From the NCBI GenBank assembly GCA_003542575.1, contig DPKJ01000012.1, positions 155,186-219,185 of the forward strand: DNA of 64,000 nt, written 5' to 3'. Under the pieces are notes generated by a model, which worked only from the letters and a program-made list of their open reading frames with translations, was not told where the DNA came from and ran no database searches. The stretch is from Rikenellaceae bacterium (GTDB lineage: Bacteria; Bacteroidota; Bacteroidia; Bacteroidales; UBA932). This document shows, one piece after another, positions 63,086-64,000 of the stretch; within the stretch, counting starts at the first letter, position 1, and each line of letters begins with the position of its first letter. Made by a program: the position numbers and the translations under genes.

Positions 63086-63514
63086 ATGAAAACAACAGAA
63101 AAACCAACTTCACAGGAGTTCCATATTAATGGTGTTAAACATATTAACCCTCAGGATGCATTAGATAGTTTGAAAAATAATGAAGCCGTACTTATTGACG
63201 TCAGGGAGTCTAATGAAGTTGATATTGAATGTATCCCTCTGGATAATGTTATATATCATCCAATGTCTACCATTATGGATCACTTATCATCTATTTCAAA
63301 AGATCAAAACATAATACTTATGTGTCCCGGTGGAGTCAGGAGTACCAAGGTTGCAAACCTTCTTAATATTCAGGGGTACCCAAATGTTGCTAACCTTGAT
63401 GGTGGGTTTAAATTATGGAAATCTATGGGATTACCTTTTGAAAGCATTCTGCCTTCAGAAGATGGTTGCAGTGGTGGATGCGGCTCTTGCAGTTCCAGCT
63501 CATCTTGTTGCTAA
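63086..63514 (+). CDS. Rhodanese-like domain protein with Cys/Ser/Gly-rich C-terminus
   Basis: A 142-residue single rhodanese domain. The active-site loop MCPGGVRSTKVANLL holds the catalytic Cys, and LIDVRESNEVDIECIPLDN is the characteristic N-terminal part. Residues ~125-142 form an unusual tail with seven Cys among Gly and Ser, ending in Ser-Cys-Cys. It may donate sulfur (persulfide) or bind metal; that is inference. No other sulfur-metabolism gene is nearby. It is the last gene before the 5S-derived repeats. Confidence 0.88.
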   Translation: MKTTEKPTSQEFHINGVKHINPQDALDSLKNNEAVLIDVRESNEVDIECIPLDNVIYHPMSTIMDHLSSISKDQNIILMCPGGVRSTKVANLLNIQGYPNVANLDGGFKLWKSMGLPFESILPSEDGCSGGCGSCSSSSSCC

Positions 63515-63530
63515 ACACATTTAATTTTGT

Positions 63531-63564
63531 AGATGGCGGCTAGCTATTCTCCCACTTGGTATAG
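63531..63564 (-). repeat. Partial copy A of the 5S rRNA 3' end
   Basis: Read on the - strand this 34-base stretch is the last third of a 5S rRNA gene (CCAAGTGGGAGAATAG, then CTAGCCGCC). It is identical over all 34 bases to copy B at 63756-63789, then diverges on both sides. It is not followed by the terminator seen after copy B, so it is a fragment and not a gene. Confidence 0.75.
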
Positions 63565-63720
63565 ATAGGTTGTATCGATTCTGCTATTATTAGTAGTATG
63601 CGTTTGTTTGAAGTAAGTATTAACTGTTAAGTTTTTTGTGACTGTTGCTCATGTTATCTTCATACAATTAATGTTCTCTTTATCAACCCCGGAAAACCAT
63701 TCCTACCTGCGGCGGGCAAT

Positions 63721-63750
63721 AAAAAAGCCCGATGATTTCTCATCGGGCTT
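63721..63750 (-). terminator. Rho-independent terminator of the rRNA type
   Basis: AGCCCGATGA (63726-63735) pairs perfectly with TCATCGGGCT (63740-63749), loop TTTC, with a run of six A on the left that becomes a T-run on the - strand. It therefore ends leftward transcription, just after 5S copy B. A 23-base match to this (63978-64000) is cut by the window end. Confidence 0.85.
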
Positions 63751-63755
63751 GTAAA

Positions 63756-63796
63756 AGATGGCGGCTAGCTATTCTCCCACTTGGTATAGCAGTACC
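63756..63796 (-). pseudogene. Truncated 5S rRNA 3' end (copy B)
   Basis: On the - strand these 41 bases read GGTACTGCTATACCAAGTGG onward through GAGAATAG to GCCGCCATCT, matching the end of a Bacteroidetes 5S rRNA. The upstream two thirds of the gene (63797 onward on the - strand) is missing and replaced by unrelated sequence. It is followed by a normal terminator. It is best read as a broken 5S copy. Confidence 0.7.
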
Positions 63797-63949
63797 TCTT
63801 TTGCTTGAAAATGGCTTTTTTCGGCGTCGGCAGTCGTCTGATGTCGCTCATGTGGCTCTGCCACACTGCACTAATCAGTCTCGTTTATCCTTGAAAAATT
63901 TCCATTTTGAAGCAAAAACATTATGTCAATAGCCGATGGTACTGCTATA
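63785..63949. repeat. Inverted-repeat bounded element abutting 5S fragments
   Basis: TATAGCAGTACC (63785-63796) and GGTACTGCTATA (63938-63949) are a perfect 12-base inverted repeat. Inside it a second pair, 63799-63814 and 63902-63917, is inverted with one mismatch in 16. The ~88 bases between carry a small hairpin (TGTGGC/GCCACA near 63851-63865). The right part includes GCCGATGGTACTGC in the + orientation, a 5S core sequence. No coding frame is credible here. Confidence 0.6.
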
Positions 63950-63977
63950 GATAACCTTTTTACACATGAGTGTTTAA

Positions 63978-64000
63978 AATAAAAAAGCCCGATGATTTCT
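63978..64000 (-). repeat. Start of a second copy of the rRNA-type terminator (cut by window end)
   Basis: These 23 bases are identical to 63718-63740, the A-run and left arm of the terminator at 63721-63750. If the repeat continues, a further 5S 3' end should begin near base 64016 on the - strand, probably belonging to an intact rRNA operon. Confidence 0.65.

Noticed and set aside
63732..63932. 66-residue open frame across the terminal repeats
   Set aside because: It reads through a terminator and 5S-derived sequence and uses an atypical composition; it is not a gene.
1..64000. CRISPR arrays, tRNA genes, prophage or integrative elements
   Set aside because: No regularly spaced repeats, cloverleaf-like sequences in the short intergenic gaps, integrase, capsid or transposase genes were seen.

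Overview
The window looks like a chromosomal segment of a Bacteroidetes bacterium, most likely order Bacteroidales; family level cannot be fixed by eye. Supporting signs are the dcw gene order, an FtsI with a C-terminal PASTA domain, an FtsZ whose conserved tail peptide is followed by extra residues, MraY with a long insert, DUF4834 and DUF3127 family proteins, an ExbB/X/ExbD/ExbD locus, and several upstream regions carrying the Bacteroidetes -7 box TAnnTTTG. Base composition is moderately AT-rich and even. Gene density is very high. I see no integrase, transposase, CRISPR array, prophage or tRNA gene.

Region 1 (1-16517, + strand) is the division and cell-wall cluster: mraZ (cut by the window edge), rsmH, ftsL-like, ftsI, murE, mraY, murD, ftsW, murG, murC, ftsQ, ftsA, ftsZ, then gltX. 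Genes abut or overlap, so one long transcript is likely. murF and ddl are absent. Region 2 (16485-18691, - strand) holds galE and a DegT-type sugar aminotransferase, divergent from rpiB.

Region 3 (18743-33244, + strand) carries rpiB-truB, queA, dprA-tatD, ansA, the exbB/membrane protein/exbD/exbD energizer genes, then alkaline phosphatase, a GHL10 family lipoprotein-like hydrolase, a cation/proton antiporter, asnS, udk and a short TonB-like protein. Region 4 (33231-43510, - strand) is a compact operon encoding a 758-residue membrane-anchored unknown, a DUF4834 protein, an MsbA-type ABC exporter, an acyl-CoA synthetase-like ligase, dCMP deaminase and a C-terminal processing protease; recQ lies upstream of it.

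Region 5 (43602-48123, + strand) has kdsD, an agmatinase-family enzyme, nhaA, an FKBP lipoprotein and a DUF3127 protein. Region 6 (48202-50644, - strand) has miaA, an IS1096 TnpR-like domain protein with an acidic tail, and a LuxC-type acyl-CoA reductase. Region 7 (50697-58006, + strand) has yigZ, pyrB-pyrI, serC-serA-DUF1015, a hemerythrin/AlkD fusion protein and a metal-dependent cyclase. Region 8 (58009-62868, - strand) has a Pr6Pr membrane protein, lrgB, lrgA, a GNAT acetyltransferase, an M28 peptidase lipoprotein and an OprO/P-type porin. A rhodanese with a Cys-rich tail follows.

The last 490 bases are not coding. They contain broken copies of the 3' end of a 5S rRNA gene and its terminator, all apparently debris next to an rRNA operon that should lie just beyond base 64000 on the - strand. 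Most of the window is housekeeping. The most unusual items are the hemerythrin-AlkD fusion, the 5S-derived repeats and inverted-repeat element, and the unknown 758-residue protein heading the exporter/ligase/protease operon.
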